From contig WIUZ02000005.1 of the NCBI GenBank assembly GCA_015956445.1, forward strand, positions 1,736,001 to 1,800,000: a stretch of DNA of 64,000 bases, written 5' to 3'. The notes beneath the pieces are model-generated. The model did not search any database. It was not told the DNA's origin and worked only from the letters and a program-made list of their open reading frames with translations. The translations under genes and the position numbers were made by a program. Numbering within the stretch: position 1 is the stretch's first letter; each line of letters opens with the position of its first letter. Source of the DNA: Thelephora terrestris (Eukaryota > Basidiomycota > Agaricomycetes > Thelephorales > Thelephoraceae). Shown here in pieces: positions 10,062 through 20,564 of this stretch.

Positions 10062-12985
10062 ATGGGCCCAAAACCTCAGCGAAAGGAAGGGCGCGATGGT
10101 GCCATCGCGATGCTGAACGTGGCCATCGATGCCCTGAATCTCGCGAAGGAGGTATCGAGCGCCACACCAGCCAAGGCCGTTTTTGGAACTGCTGGTGTCC
10201 TTCTGTCCATGATCAGGGTGAGTTCCCTCTCGAGCCGTGTTTGTAGGCCGATTTTCGGCTAACGTGCGCAGGATTCTGTGGCGAACAGGGACGATTATGT
10301 CGCCTTGGGGCTAGCCTGTGCCGATGTCTGTAGGGCCCTCGAACGTGGATTGGACGGCAGGCGAGCGGATCAGCTCACCCGGTCAGCATTGGAAGCGATC
10401 GGGCAGTTGACGAAGTAAGTCATGCCATTGGAGATGCTCGGTGTTTCCGACTCGCTCACCGGCCATCCGATCGCAGGGCCATGGCGCAGATCCAGAGGAG
10501 TGTCATCAAGCTGGGCAAACGAAACCGTTTCTCTCGTGTTCTCCACGCGATGAGCGATAAGGACGCGGTCGCTGGGTGGAAGTCGGAACTCGATAGAATC
10601 CTTCAAATCTTCAAGGTTCGTTCCATCTTCCCTTCTCTGTCCACGCTATTGACCGCCAATTTCCAGACCGAACTCGCGCTACACACGGACGTGGAAGTTT
10701 CTGATACTCGCCAGGATGTGGCGAACACTCGCAAGCTGGTTTCTGATATCCACTGTACCGTGGTGAAAGGCCAGGAATGGAATCAAAAGGTGGGTAGCCA
10801 CTGCGCTCCATCCATTATTTTCAAAGCCTTACAATCGCTTAGACTCGAGCCAGGTTTGCAATCTCAGTTATCGCAACGTATCCGGGCCCTTACATTTGAA
10901 CACAGCATTCCCGGGGAATCACCTCCCCCACCGCCACGGGCTTGTTTCGGACGGGATGAGCTGATCGAGAAGGTCGTCGGTCGTGTCGAAAGCCTCACTC
11001 CGATCGCTCTCATTGGTGTGGGCGGGATCGGGAAAACATCGGTCGCCTTGACCGTCCTCCACGACGATCGCATTAAGAAACGGTTTGACGAGAACCGGCG
11101 GTTCATCCGCTGTGATCAGTTCCAACCTGCGTTGGCCGATTTCCTCAGCCGGCTCTCAAAGGCCGTAGGTGCTGGCATCGAAAATCCAGAAGACTTGACC
11201 CCCCTTCGACCGTTCCTACTCTCCAAGGAAATCCTCATTGTGCTTGACAACGCCGAGTCGATTCTCGACCCACAGGGATCCGATGCGAAGAAAATCTACA
11301 CAGTCGTGGAGGAGCTGAGCAGAATGGACAATATTGGGCTCCTCATCACGTCCCGGATCACCACGATACCTTCGGATTTCAAGCGTTTGGACGTCCCCGC
11401 GATTTCGATGGATGCCGCGCGCAGCGCTTTCTATCGGATTTACGACAAGGAGGAACGGCCCAATGTGATCGACAACATCCTCGAACGACTCGACTTCCAT
11501 CCGCTTTCGGTCACTTTACTGGCCACTGTTGCGCATCAGAACAATTGGGACAGCAGTCGACTGGCCAGTGAGTGGGAACTGCAACAAACGAACATGCTTA
11601 GGACGGAACACAATGACAGCCTCGCCGCGACAATCGAGCTCTCCCTCTCCTCCCCTCTGTTCAGAGAGCTTGGCCCTAATGCCCACGAATTCCTGGGAGT
11701 TGTCGCCTTCTTTCCACAAGGTATCGATGAGAACAACCTCGACTGGTTGTTTCCCTCCATCCCCGACAGAAGAAACATCATTGACAAGTTCTGTATTCTG
11801 TCTTTGACGTCTCGCAGCAACGGCTTCATCACCATGCTGGCGCCGCTACGAGACTATCTCAGTCCACAAGACCCAAGGACATCTCCCCTCCTCTGCACAA
11901 CAAAGGATTGTTACTCTAGCCGGCTCCGGTTACTGGGTGATCTCGAACCCGACCAGGCGGGGTTCAAAGAATCACAGTGGATCAGATCGGAGGACGTGAA
12001 TGTTGAACACCTGCTCAATGTCTTTACATCCTTCGGCATGGATTCGGACGACACCTGGGACACCTGTGCTGATTTTGTGAATCATCTCTGTGAACACAAG
12101 CCACGGTTCACTGTGTTGATGCCAAAGATAGAAGGACTCCCAGATGACCAAGGTTCCAAGCGTCAATGCTTATTCCGGCTCTCGCTGTTGTTTTATTCAC
12201 TTGGAAATGTTGTGGAAGCAAAGCGGCTCCTTACTCACACCTTGGAGCTAGAGAGAAGGCAGGGGAATGATGATCGGGTTGCCCGCACATTACGGAGCCT
12301 AGCTGACACAAACCGGATGCTAGACCTCTACGAGGAAGGGATACGACAGTCAAAAGAAGCATTGGAAATTTACGAACGGCTTGGCGATGGAGAGGGACAA
12401 GGAAAGTGTTGGAATTTCCTTGGTTGGTTGTTGGTTGATGACGATCAACTCGACGCGGCGGAAGAAGCTGCGTCTCACGTGATGAAACTCTTTCAGGACC
12501 AACACAGAGGATTTTGGATCTGCGATTCTCATCGTCTTCTAGGTAAAATATATCGCAAAACGGGCGAGAGGGAGAAGGCCATCCAACATTACGAGGCAGC
12601 CATCGGAATCGCATCTTCCTTCAACCGGCACGAGGAACTGTTTTGGATTCATTGGTCCCTCGCACAGCTGTTTTACGATGAAGACGAGTTTGACATTGCG
12701 CAATCTCACATTGACCAAGCCAAGTCACACGCGGGTGACAATGATTATTTCCTGGGTCGTGCGATGGAGGAGCAAGCTTTGATTTGGTATAGACAAGGCC
12801 GGCTCGAAGAGGCAAGAGCCGAGATTCTGTGTGCAATCGAGACCTTTGAAAAACTCGGGGATACAGATGATGCGGGGCAGTGCAGAGATCTCCTTCGGTT
12901 GATTGAACAGGCGGCAGAGAGTTCGGACGATTCTGATTCTAATAGTAAGTTTTTTGGATATGATGCCACTTCCTGTCCCTGTTGA
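10062..12985 (+). CDS. NLR-like STAND NTPase, NB-ARC with C-terminal TPRs
   Basis: Complete gene, about 890 residues. Exons: 10062-10217 (MGPKPQRKEGRDGAI, then TPAKAVFGTAGVLLSMI), 10272-10414, 10478 to about 10614, 10666-10789, then 10868 to the end. The 78-nt intron at 10790-10867 keeps frame if retained. NTPase motifs: FGRDELIEKVVGR, P-loop GVGGIGKTS, FIRCDQFQPA, kinase-2 EILIVLDNAES, LLITSRITTIP, FHPLSVTLLATVA, VVAFFPQGIDENNLDW. The C-terminal third holds TPR-like pairs (EGIRQSKEALEIYERLGD, KAIQHYEAAIGIA) and an acidic/Ser-rich end. A GTAAGT at 12945 with a CCTTAG at about 12996 could add a last exon ending at 13133. It is nearly identical to the NLR at 23873-26724 in the other repeat arm, and more distant from the one at 3602. 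Confidence 0.92.
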
Positions 12986-13654
12986 CTCCCTCCTTAGGAT
13001 GTGGTACACCGCCCAGCACCTCTACGAGCACATCCGGGTGAATGTCTCGTTTGTAGACACCGCTCCGAGTTGCAGATCATGCAATTGGGTGAAGGCCCTC
13101 TCACCACCACCACCTCCATCACCTCTTCTCTAAGATATCTTATATCATACTGGTCGACTTGTAACTTGGTACTACCATCACTCTTTGTTTGTTCCACTTC
13201 TCGTCGGTGATCTGCACCACGTATCGCCCATCTCTTTGTCTCCCATGCTGTATATTCCTCGCTTTTCGCGCACCACGGACTGCCACAATAGACAGACGCT
13301 CGGGGTGCCGATGTCCATGATCACAGGAGGAACCTGGCCGGCGATGTGCTGACCTAACGATTTCAGCCTTAGAGCCTGGAGGGACGTAGTTTTGGCTGAA
13401 CAGGGGCATTAAATGTGACGACGAGATACTGTAGATATCTCCTACCCCTTCCACTCAAACACCCACAAAGACGAGCTGCCCTCCTATTCATATTACAGCG
13501 CGCCTTCAAAGAAACTTGATGGATGATCGAGACTCATTTGATCATCTCAGCGCTCGTCTGCGATCAACTGCTTCTACTGTCCTGCTACGCTACCACTCGA
13601 ATCCATACACACAGCCGATATTCGAGTCTTCGACTAGAAAACCAACCGGCATCG
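12986..13654. other. Intergenic part of the left repeat arm
   Basis: No separate gene recognised. The stretch is conserved with 23124-23860 on the other strand, and conserved reading in frame just after the NLR (VFVCSTSRR-like in both arms) may reflect a shared alternative last exon of the NLR genes. The part nearest 13500 corresponds to the promoter of the SH3BGR-like gene in the other arm. Confidence 0.5.
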
Positions 13655-13754
13655 ATGTCTCCCCCAATCGAGATATTCCTCACGACAATCGTTCCGTCTC
13701 CCGCTCTACGGCAACGACAAGGTGATCTGTCCGACGGCGTAGAGTATATTCTGC
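13655..13754 (+). pseudogene. SH3BGR-like exon 1 and start of exon 2, fragment
   Basis: The ATG at 13655 opens MSPPIEIFLTTIVPSPALRQRQ, matching exon 1 of the gene at 22052-23123. The intron is reduced from 111 nt to about 21 nt, keeping only its two ends, and the start of exon 2 (EYILR) follows. Homology stops at 13754, exactly where the fragment at 9641 resumes. The intron remnant argues against a retrocopy. Confidence 0.85.
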
Positions 13755-13820
13755 GAATAACATTATACATATCTGATCCGGAGACGAAATCAACGGCTAT
13801 CTGCAAAAAGAAAGCTTGAG

Positions 13821-15940
13821 CTAGTAAGAAGAGCCAGGTAGGGGATCAACCCAAGACCCGTTCGGGAAGAACGAGGCCGCCTTAGTGTAATCTCCCACAT
13901 CGTTGCCACTCGTGAACTAATGAAGGCCAGAATCAGCCAAAGCACTGCGGAGAGGGAGGATAGATTGACTCACAGCAAGCCTGAAGAAATGAGGCAAGCT
14001 CTGATTGAGCAACGCCAGCGAGAAGCTGGTCGCTGTCCCCCGGAACCTCTCCACATCGTCGATGAGTAATGAGAATCCGTCCCAGCCGTCGCTGTTTGAC
14101 GGCAAGGCCTCCCAAAGCAGAGTCGTATTTTGCAATGGCACTGAGGGGTCGAATGTCGTAGAGTTTGTGAGGAACGCCGGGATCCCAGAGCCGAGGGTCG
14201 CATCTTGACGAAGCTAGAACGCAAGTGTCAACACAAAGAACGATGGGGGTTCCCATTTTGTAGGTCACGAACCTCAATTGCGGTCTGCAAGATCGAATCC
14301 CACCCGAAGGCCGCGCCATCGTTTACAACAAGTCCCAGTAAGAACGCTTGATAAACGGCGGACAACCGCGTAGGAAACGCGGTAGCGGGCAGCAGTAACA
14401 GAGCGACGAAGTAGTGGTGAAGCCTCAACGTCAAACCAGGAAGCAGTGCCAGCACGAGCAGCACAAGTCCTCCTGCGAAGTACCACCCCGCGTAGTGAGG
14501 CAACCAGCCCGTCTTTCGGATGACCCTGACTTGATTAAGGACAATGACCAACACGACGATGACGATGATCAACAGGGCAGTTAACGCTCCAGGTCTGCTC
14601 CTGATATCCGACGCGAGCAACCGGTTGATCGGGATCTTGCCAAACGTCACATTCGCGAGCACGCCAACCCAGTATGGACCGATGTACCAAACCGTAGCTT
14701 CAAGCGGCATCGCCATGAAAGCAGGCAAGACAAACCTGAAGGCCACTCTCCATACGCCATACGCCATGAAGAGGCCAGGGAGAAAGTCCGCGAACGCGCT
14801 GCTTATTGAGGGAGGGACGGTACGGGGTTGAGAAAAGATGATGATGTGCCAATATCCTACGGCGAAGAGACACCAGAAGATAACGATGGGCTTGGGGCGA
14901 AAGAAGAGGAAAAGGAAGGAGGTGAGGATGACGTTCATCGCGAGTGCTGGAATCCGATTGTCTGTACACAGCGAGGAATTGGATGATGAGGATAGTCGGA
15001 ATCCGATGGGGAATGTGGTTGGGAAACCTATGCTGTCGAACCCATGGCCGCTGGTGGGAATGAAGTTGCTGTAGTTGGCGATGAGTTGGATACTCCCGCA
15101 GCCACCCTTCGACAAGGACACGATCCCACTATTGGATTGAACGAGGTTATCGGCACCTGTACCCCGGCTTTCACAACAATCGCTACGCACGCTTGGACCG
15201 CTGCAGAACAAACGAAACTATCGCCACGGTACGTTCCGTTCACATCTCCGCCTCCTACAATAAGAGGGACATATTTCTGGTCTTGATTCCCCACTGTCCT
15301 CGGGTTCTGCAGAATGACGTGGCACCCAGCCGGACACCTAAAATCATAATTTCCATAGTCCGTTGGCAGGCAGTCCTGTCCGTTCAGCCCACACTGGCTA
15401 TTGGCTAGCCAATAAGTACCCGTACAGCCGAATAATGTGTCTGGAGGTGTTTCGAACCATTGGGCTCGTGCAAAGAACGCGAGACCGATGACATAGCCGA
15501 CGACGAACAAGACGAAGAGAAGGGGATGAGTGAAGAAACGTGTGAATCGAATCCACAATGGTTCCAAAAGGAGCGACCACGTTCGATGATTGAAGTTGCA
15601 CGTCAATGAAAGGAAGGGAACGGGGGCTGAAGATCCCGGGAGCGACAATTCAGAAGGTGACTTCTGTTAGATCGAAAAGCCGCGTTGGTGTCACAAAGCG
15701 GCACGCACGGTTTAAATCCCGCTTGGGACGGGGCCCTCTCAAGTATAAGAACGCTTTGGAGGTTATCCGGTATGTTCTGGGAAGATTGCGAGCGAAAGCC
15801 AGTTTGGCCCTGTGTGATATGGGCCTCTCCTGGGTCTGTGCGCCATCAAAGTCGTTGGCACCAAGGATTGGGACGTCCAAGCGAGAGCCTTCTTCATCCT
15901 TCTGGCTCTTCCCTATGGAGTAGGAGATTTCAGAAGACAT
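13821..15940 (-). CDS. LCCL-domain multi-pass membrane protein
   Basis: About 600 residues. Exon 1 starts at ATG 15940 and ends ...RPKRDLN at a GTGCGT donor. Exon 2 begins near 15627 (PPVPFLSLTCNFNHRTW). A first membrane helix (FVLFVVGYVIGLAFFA) is followed by the LCCL domain: CTGTYWLANSQCG, FRCPAGCHV, then FVCSAAVQA joined across a short intron (about 15195-15135) to GIVSLSKGGCGSIQL. At least six further hydrophobic segments follow (about 15000-14300), then a lumenal C-terminus ending GDYTKAASFFPNGSWVDP with the stop at 13821-13823. The fungal family is membrane-bound with the LCCL domain outside the cytoplasm; its role is not established. All joins keep frame. The next gene lies about 300 bp upstream on the same strand. 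Confidence 0.88.
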
Positions 15941-16254
15941 TGGTCGGTCGGAAGGAGCGGCGGGGGGAAGGGAGCATGAATAGATTGAGGGGGATGAAAT
16001 TGACGATCTGATGAAGTCGATTTCACCGCCGGCCCCGCAGCCGCCTCACCCCTGGCGACCACAGACACGGCATCGACAACGATCAACAGCTCCACAATAT
16101 TCTCATGCGTATATATCTACAGTCGGACACCGTATCATACATCTTGGTCAGGTATTACAACTTGGGAATCGGAAGCCAGCTCTGGGAGGTCAACTCCATG
16201 CGGAAGACGGGTTTGCGAGGTATACTAAGAGATTCCGCTATCACCCCTGAAATG

Positions 16255-16951
16255 CTAGGCTTTCGTAACGTCGAAGCTGGCATCGCAGTAGTCGTATACC
16301 AGCCGAACCTCCACGACTTCGCCTTTCTCCGTCGTAAGCTTGACGTGCCGAACAAATCGTCGATCGCCAGCGATATCTTGGAAACCCATCGTCTGACGAG
16401 ACGCCTGAGCGCAACCCTGAATGCAAAAGTCCAACGAACGTACCTGTTCTTCAATCCATCTTCGTTTGAGATCTCCACGAATGTACCCCTCCACTTTGGT
16501 GTAGATCGCGCTATGGGAGAGAACATCGTTCACCCATCCCCTCCTCAGAAACTGGTCTTTGATCTCCGTCGTCCGAATCTTCCATCCCCGACTGACCGCA
16601 GGGCGCCCGCACACGTCGTCAAACTCCAGCGGCCTTCCATCCAACGCGTACCGCTCTGTCGTTGTCGAGTTCCTCTTGTGAAACATCTCATCAATCTCGA
16701 GGTACTCTCTGCCACGTTCTCGGAAATGCCTTATCCATGCAGTCACTATTGGCGCACTGGATAGTCTTAGTCGGGCGATCCACCCAACGCCCTGCTCCTT
16801 GAATATCTTGTCTGTGCTGTCGCTCAACCGTTTGTTCTAGTGCATAGCGTGAGCATCCCGAAGTCCTAAATCCCAAGTATCACGTGTAGATACTCACGAG
16901 GATGTATTTCCCGCTTAGATCTCTCGTTGTCAGAATGGGTGGGGCAGACAT
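16255..16951 (-). CDS. Fungal lipocalin-like protein, paralogue 1
   Basis: Three exons, 194 residues: 16951-16898 (MSAPPILTTRDLSGKYIL), 16836-16444 and 16392-16255. Exon lengths sum to a whole number of codons. Key conserved segments are LSDSTDKIFKEQGVGW, the charged strand YLEIDEMF, LDGRPLEFDD, WVNDV and the C-terminal VRHVKLTTEKGEV-VRLVYDY. It is a paralogue of the next gene (17434-18160) with the same exon plan. I know this as a widespread small cytosolic fungal family with an expected beta-barrel (lipocalin/FABP-like) fold; the ligand and function are unknown, and the fold is an inference from family memory, not from a search. No signal peptide. Confidence 0.82.
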
Positions 16952-17433
16952 GCTCCCCTGATAGTAGGGTACGGAGGTTGCTCGATGACGCATCTTGCAG
17001 TAAGGTGAGGGTTGAGGGAGGGAGGGAAGAACAAGACTGGTTGGGGGACGGGTATTACGTCCTTTTTATACCACGGCGACTTGATCCACGAGCCCAGGCC
17101 AGGTGAATCTGATGCTTGTCTGGATCCGATGAGTAAGTTCTGCTCAAGCTCCCCTTCACGTTGTTCACCACCCGCAAAATTCGCGGAAATACGCCAGCCA
17201 GCACGATACGGCACCGGGAGTGCGGGACTTTGGTTTTGGGGGGGACCACGCCATCCAGGCATGTTCGGACCTAAATTTCTTTTTCCAGCTTTCCCTGATC
17301 ACACCGGTTCCAAACGGGAAGCCTGCAGTGTATTGGAGAACATAACGGTCCTACAGTGCGTACCCACATCTGTACTAGTTGTGAGCATGGGTACGCGGTG
17401 TTTAGTATTTTGTCTGATCTCAATTGGTCCCGG

Positions 17434-18160
17434 CTAGCCAGTTACAATGAAAATCTTGAAAGCCCAAAATGCCGGCGACATACCGTAATCGTAGACGAGA
17501 CGAGCCTTGATGTCTTCACCTTTAGGACCTGTGAACCTGATCCTTCTGGTGTAGCGACGTTCTCCCTTGATATCTTCGAAACCCCATATCTATGTTGCAT
17601 CATTACGTCAACCCATGCGGTGTCCACGACCCATAAATGTGGAGTGAATCCACTCACCATGTTAGATTTCCAGGTGTGAGAGTTTTTCTCCTTGTCCGAT
17701 TCTGCGTACGCCTCGATCGCGCCGTCCCTGGATACGTCAGGGAGCCAGCCTTGCTTGAGATACTCATCGGTGATCTCTGCGACTGGAATCCTGCGAGACT
17801 TGGCGATAGCAGCCCCAAAGAGACTGTTGTCGACCTTCCTCAGAGTCCAGTCGAGGGTCCTGTCTTCAGGAGACGCCGTGAGACCGCCAGTAAGGGTTTG
17901 TTCGATGTCGATGTGCTCTACACTTTGGTCACTCTTGTAGTGTTTTATATGAAGGGTGATAGTGGCGCTTTTGATGATCTTCCTAGTTACCCAACCAACG
18001 CCCTGCAAGCTCAAGATTTGGTCGGTATCGTCACTGAGTGAATGATTCTGTGGGCGATTGATAAGATCTCCGGTCTCAGCTCTCCGTCCGTAATCTGAAA
18101 ACTTGCCTGAACAAACTTTCCGCTAAGATCGAGGGTGCTGACGTTGTCTGGAGCGGCCAT
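17434..18160 (-). CDS. Fungal lipocalin-like protein, paralogue 2
   Basis: Tandem paralogue of 16255-16951 and closer to the family consensus. Exon 1 starts at ATG 18160 (MAAPDNVSTLDLSGKF) and ends at CAG|GCAAGT, a GC donor. Exon 2 begins NHSLSDDTDQILSLQGVGW and runs through VEHIDIEQTLTGG, RTLDWT and EYLKQGWLPD to WKSNM. A GTGAGT-CATAG intron (about 17653-17602) leads to IWGFEDIKGERRYTRR and GPKGEDIKARLVYDY. The end is uncertain: read through, the stop is at 17434-17436; with one more intron (GTATGT to GCTAG) it falls at about 17420. The ligand is unknown. Confidence 0.82.
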
Positions 18161-18182
18161 TTTGCAGGTAGATTACAGCAGA

Positions 18183-18830
18183 CTACTTCGAGGAGGAGGA
18201 AGAGGGTTGTGGGGGTAGAGGGGGATAAAACGAGATGACTTTCCAATTCGCATCTTTCCCTTTATCCCATGCCTGGGGACCTCTCGCATGATCACCGAAC
18301 TCGACCATGACACCTTCCTTAGTCCACTCACACCATATATTGATTGAATATGGACCGGCTCCACCGCCCTTGCGGTCTGGTTCGCCCAGTTCAGCCACGA
18401 AGTCCTTTCCGATAGTCTCTGCTGACACGGACACCGACTTTGGTTCGTGTGAAAAGGTGATCATGAGGGGCAGGTCGGGGTATTTGGCGAACTTGGGTGG
18501 TTCCGTCTGTCGTGACGGTATGGAAGGAGGGCGAGGCTCGTCGCGGGGAAAGTTGTAGATGTCGATTTTGTCTAGTGCGAGACTGTCCGTTTGTAATTCG
18601 GCGATAGATTGGACGTTGGGAGGCGGTTTGTACCCGTCCGTGGGTCGATATTCGATGCTGCAGCCGAGAGCGTAGTAGTTGATGAACACCGCGCCTGGGT
18701 ACGTCTTGACTTGAGCCTTATTATCGTTTCCGACGTGCGCGAGTGAAGAGAGAGAGGAAATGTACTCTTTCACCCTCTGCGATGTCGGAGGCTGGCCAAA
18801 GAGGCTGCTGACGTCCATTTTTGCGGTCAT
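18183..18830 (-). CDS. Hypothetical protein, single exon
   Basis: 215-residue intronless frame starting MTAKMDVSSLFGQPPTSQ. No domain recognised. It has a Pro-rich middle (DEPRPPSIPSRQTEPP) and an end that looks folded (SINIWCEWTKEGVMVEFGDH), closing with a Ser run. The sequence is low in Cys and has no signal peptide or membrane helix. It is divergent from the seipin gene, whose start lies only about 95 bp away, so the two probably share a promoter. Codon use and the even spread of hydrophobic residues favour a real gene. Confidence 0.7.
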   Translation of the reverse strand: MTAKMDVSSLFGQPPTSQRVKEYISSLSSLAHVGNDNKAQVKTYPGAVFINYYALGCSIEYRPTDGYKPPPNVQSIAELQTDSLALDKIDIYNFPRDEPRPPSIPSRQTEPPKFAKYPDLPLMITFSHEPKSVSVSAETIGKDFVAELGEPDRKGGGAGPYSINIWCEWTKEGVMVEFGDHARGPQAWDKGKDANWKVISFYPPLPPQPSSSSSK

Positions 18831-18923
18831 CGTCGCCGTTTCTTTCTAACCCAGCTCTTGGCTTTGACTGATCATCATCCTCCTCATCACTCACGCGGGG
18901 TCGGCTGGAATCACTGCGCTGCG

Positions 18924-20161
18924 ATGGCCGACGAAGACGATAAGACTCTCATGGACGCCAGCGTAGACAAAAAACCTCCCCCCGGTTTCATTTCGAGAGT
19001 AATATGGCTTCCGTTCACGCTCACTTCGAGGGTGCTCGCCTCTTTAGCTCTATCGGTTCGACCATTGGTCCCCCATCTCATACCGTTACTCGTCGGGCTG
19101 TCGATAGTACCCCTCCTTGCGCTCTTGTCTTCCGGTGCGGGGTTCTACGTGTGGAAAACTGCTGCGGTTAGTTGGGAAACTCCGTTGTTTTTACAATACG
19201 GGTGAGCGCCGACAGTTGCAGTGTTTCAATAACTGTTCCTAATCTGAATGATATTCTGCCCATCTCAGGGACGGTATCATGCCTTATGCTGAGGCACAAT
19301 TGGCGCTCTCTCCTCGTCACCTATATGATATTTCTTTGGATCTGGTCGTACCGACTACAGAGGCAAACATCGCGTTGGGCAACTTCATGACGACCCTCAC
19401 ACTAACCACAACCTCAAACAAGACATTGGCTTCCGTTCGTCGGTCTGTACGTCACCACTACCAAGGTTTTCGGGCTTCAGGTTGAATGTGGACTTTCCAG
19501 GCGATTGTTGTCCCAGGGGCTCGGTATTCAATAACACGTCTACTGCAACCCGGGACCTCAAAACTCAAGGTGTCCCTGATAGATCGCTTTGTGGCCGGAT
19601 CAAATTCGGTATTGGCGAAGATCGACCTTGGGAGGAGGGACGGGTGGAAGGGGATCGGACGTGGAGAGGGGAGAGAATTGAGTGTATACTCTGCCACTCT
19701 CAGGGGGGCCCTTAGACATCGGGGCATACGGTTCGTCTTCGCAGAATCCCAGCTATGTGCGTGCATGCTCACGATTGAACCCGTTTAGAGGACTGGTGTC
19801 CAGATTCCCGGTGTTCTTTGGTCTCGTTGCTGCAACAGCTTTCTTCTTCATATCTTCTTTGTGCCTCACCGCCCTACTCCTGCCTATGGTGTTTTGGGCA
19901 GGCCGTCTGGGACCCGAGGACCGCTCACCTGTCCGGCCGGACTCCTCACCAAAGCGTGAACCTAAATCCCCTGGTCCTCCCAAACCGAGGAGTAGGGTAA
20001 GGTATGAGGACGAGCAGAAGAAATTTAGGCGACAACGCCAGTATACTGCTGGCACTGTCGGGCCGAGCAGGAGCAGGTCGAGCAAGTCGAGTCGTCCAAG
20101 TCTGGTTGGTCTGCCTTGCACCCCTTCTGAATGCACACGGCTGACGAGTGCTTTAGTATAG
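18924..20161 (+). CDS. Seipin (lipid-droplet biogenesis)
   Basis: Seipin family (yeast Sei1, human BSCL2): an ER membrane protein that organises lipid-droplet assembly. Four exons: 18924-19201, 19269-19446, 19501-19730 and 19789-20161, together 353 codons with stop, all in frame. The N-terminal membrane helix is at about residues 50-80 (LVGLSIVPLLALL...FYVW). The lumenal beta-sandwich carries the family signature YDISLDLVVPTTEANIALGNFM and continues through VPGARYSITRLLQPGTS. The second helix is FFGLVAATAFFFISSLCLTA, followed by a basic, Pro/Ser-rich cytosolic tail (RSRVRYEDEQKKFRRQRQ). It is divergent from 18183-18830. A further small 3' exon cannot be excluded. Confidence 0.9.
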
Positions 20162-20564
20162 CAGTGAAGGAGTACCACTGGTTGGGGAGCCTGTCGCCTC
20201 TGGAAGTACAACACTTCGAAGGAGAGGCTCACGAAGGCTCTCTGAGCAAGATTGGGAAGACGAATGAAACGACTTGTGGGGGGTTTTATATGCGCACCTC
20301 CGAGCATTGTTTCTCTAACATCTCTTGTAACCGCTCTGGTGTAACTCCGCTAGCATATTTATACTCGTGGATGAAGGATGATGCTCATCACGATGCTCCG
20401 TTTCATCGAGCCATCCGTAGGTACTCCGGACCTTGTGGCCAATTCACGCGTCTCTCGTTCCTTCCGGCATCGGGTATTCTGAACTTCCGTGGGGCTTTGA
20501 TGCCATTTAAACCTGGCGCTGGTGCCCGAGCTCTGAAAAATCCATTCTCGAACCTATAGCCAGT

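Larger units (their letters stand above)
9930..13754 (+). repeat. Left arm of large NLR inverted repeat
   Basis: Contains the NLR at 10062-12985, roughly 130 bp of its upstream region and about 770 bp downstream, including SH3BGR exon 1. The same order is found on the opposite strand at about 22930-26850. Non-coding parts align well too, for example 13300-13520 with 23260-23500, so this is a segmental copy rather than gene-family resemblance. By eye roughly nine positions in ten agree. The left edge is approximate. Confidence 0.8.

Noticed and set aside
10790-10867. Continuous 834-codon frame of the NLR at 10481 as the real protein
   Set aside because: It starts inside exon 3 and reads through introns; comparison with the three other NLRs shows the spliced form starting at 10062.
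9641-13754. SH3BGR pieces as a retrocopy
   Set aside because: The 13655 piece keeps both ends of the intron and the pieces lie inside a block with conserved non-coding DNA, so copying was at the DNA level.
16105-16764. Rightward frame of 219 codons
   Set aside because: Antisense shadow of the lipocalin-like paralogue 1, whose splicing and family motifs are convincing.
19753-20307. Leftward open frame of 184 codons opposite seipin
   Set aside because: It lies antisense to the last seipin exon and to its basic tail; no domain, and the sense strand is clearly coding.
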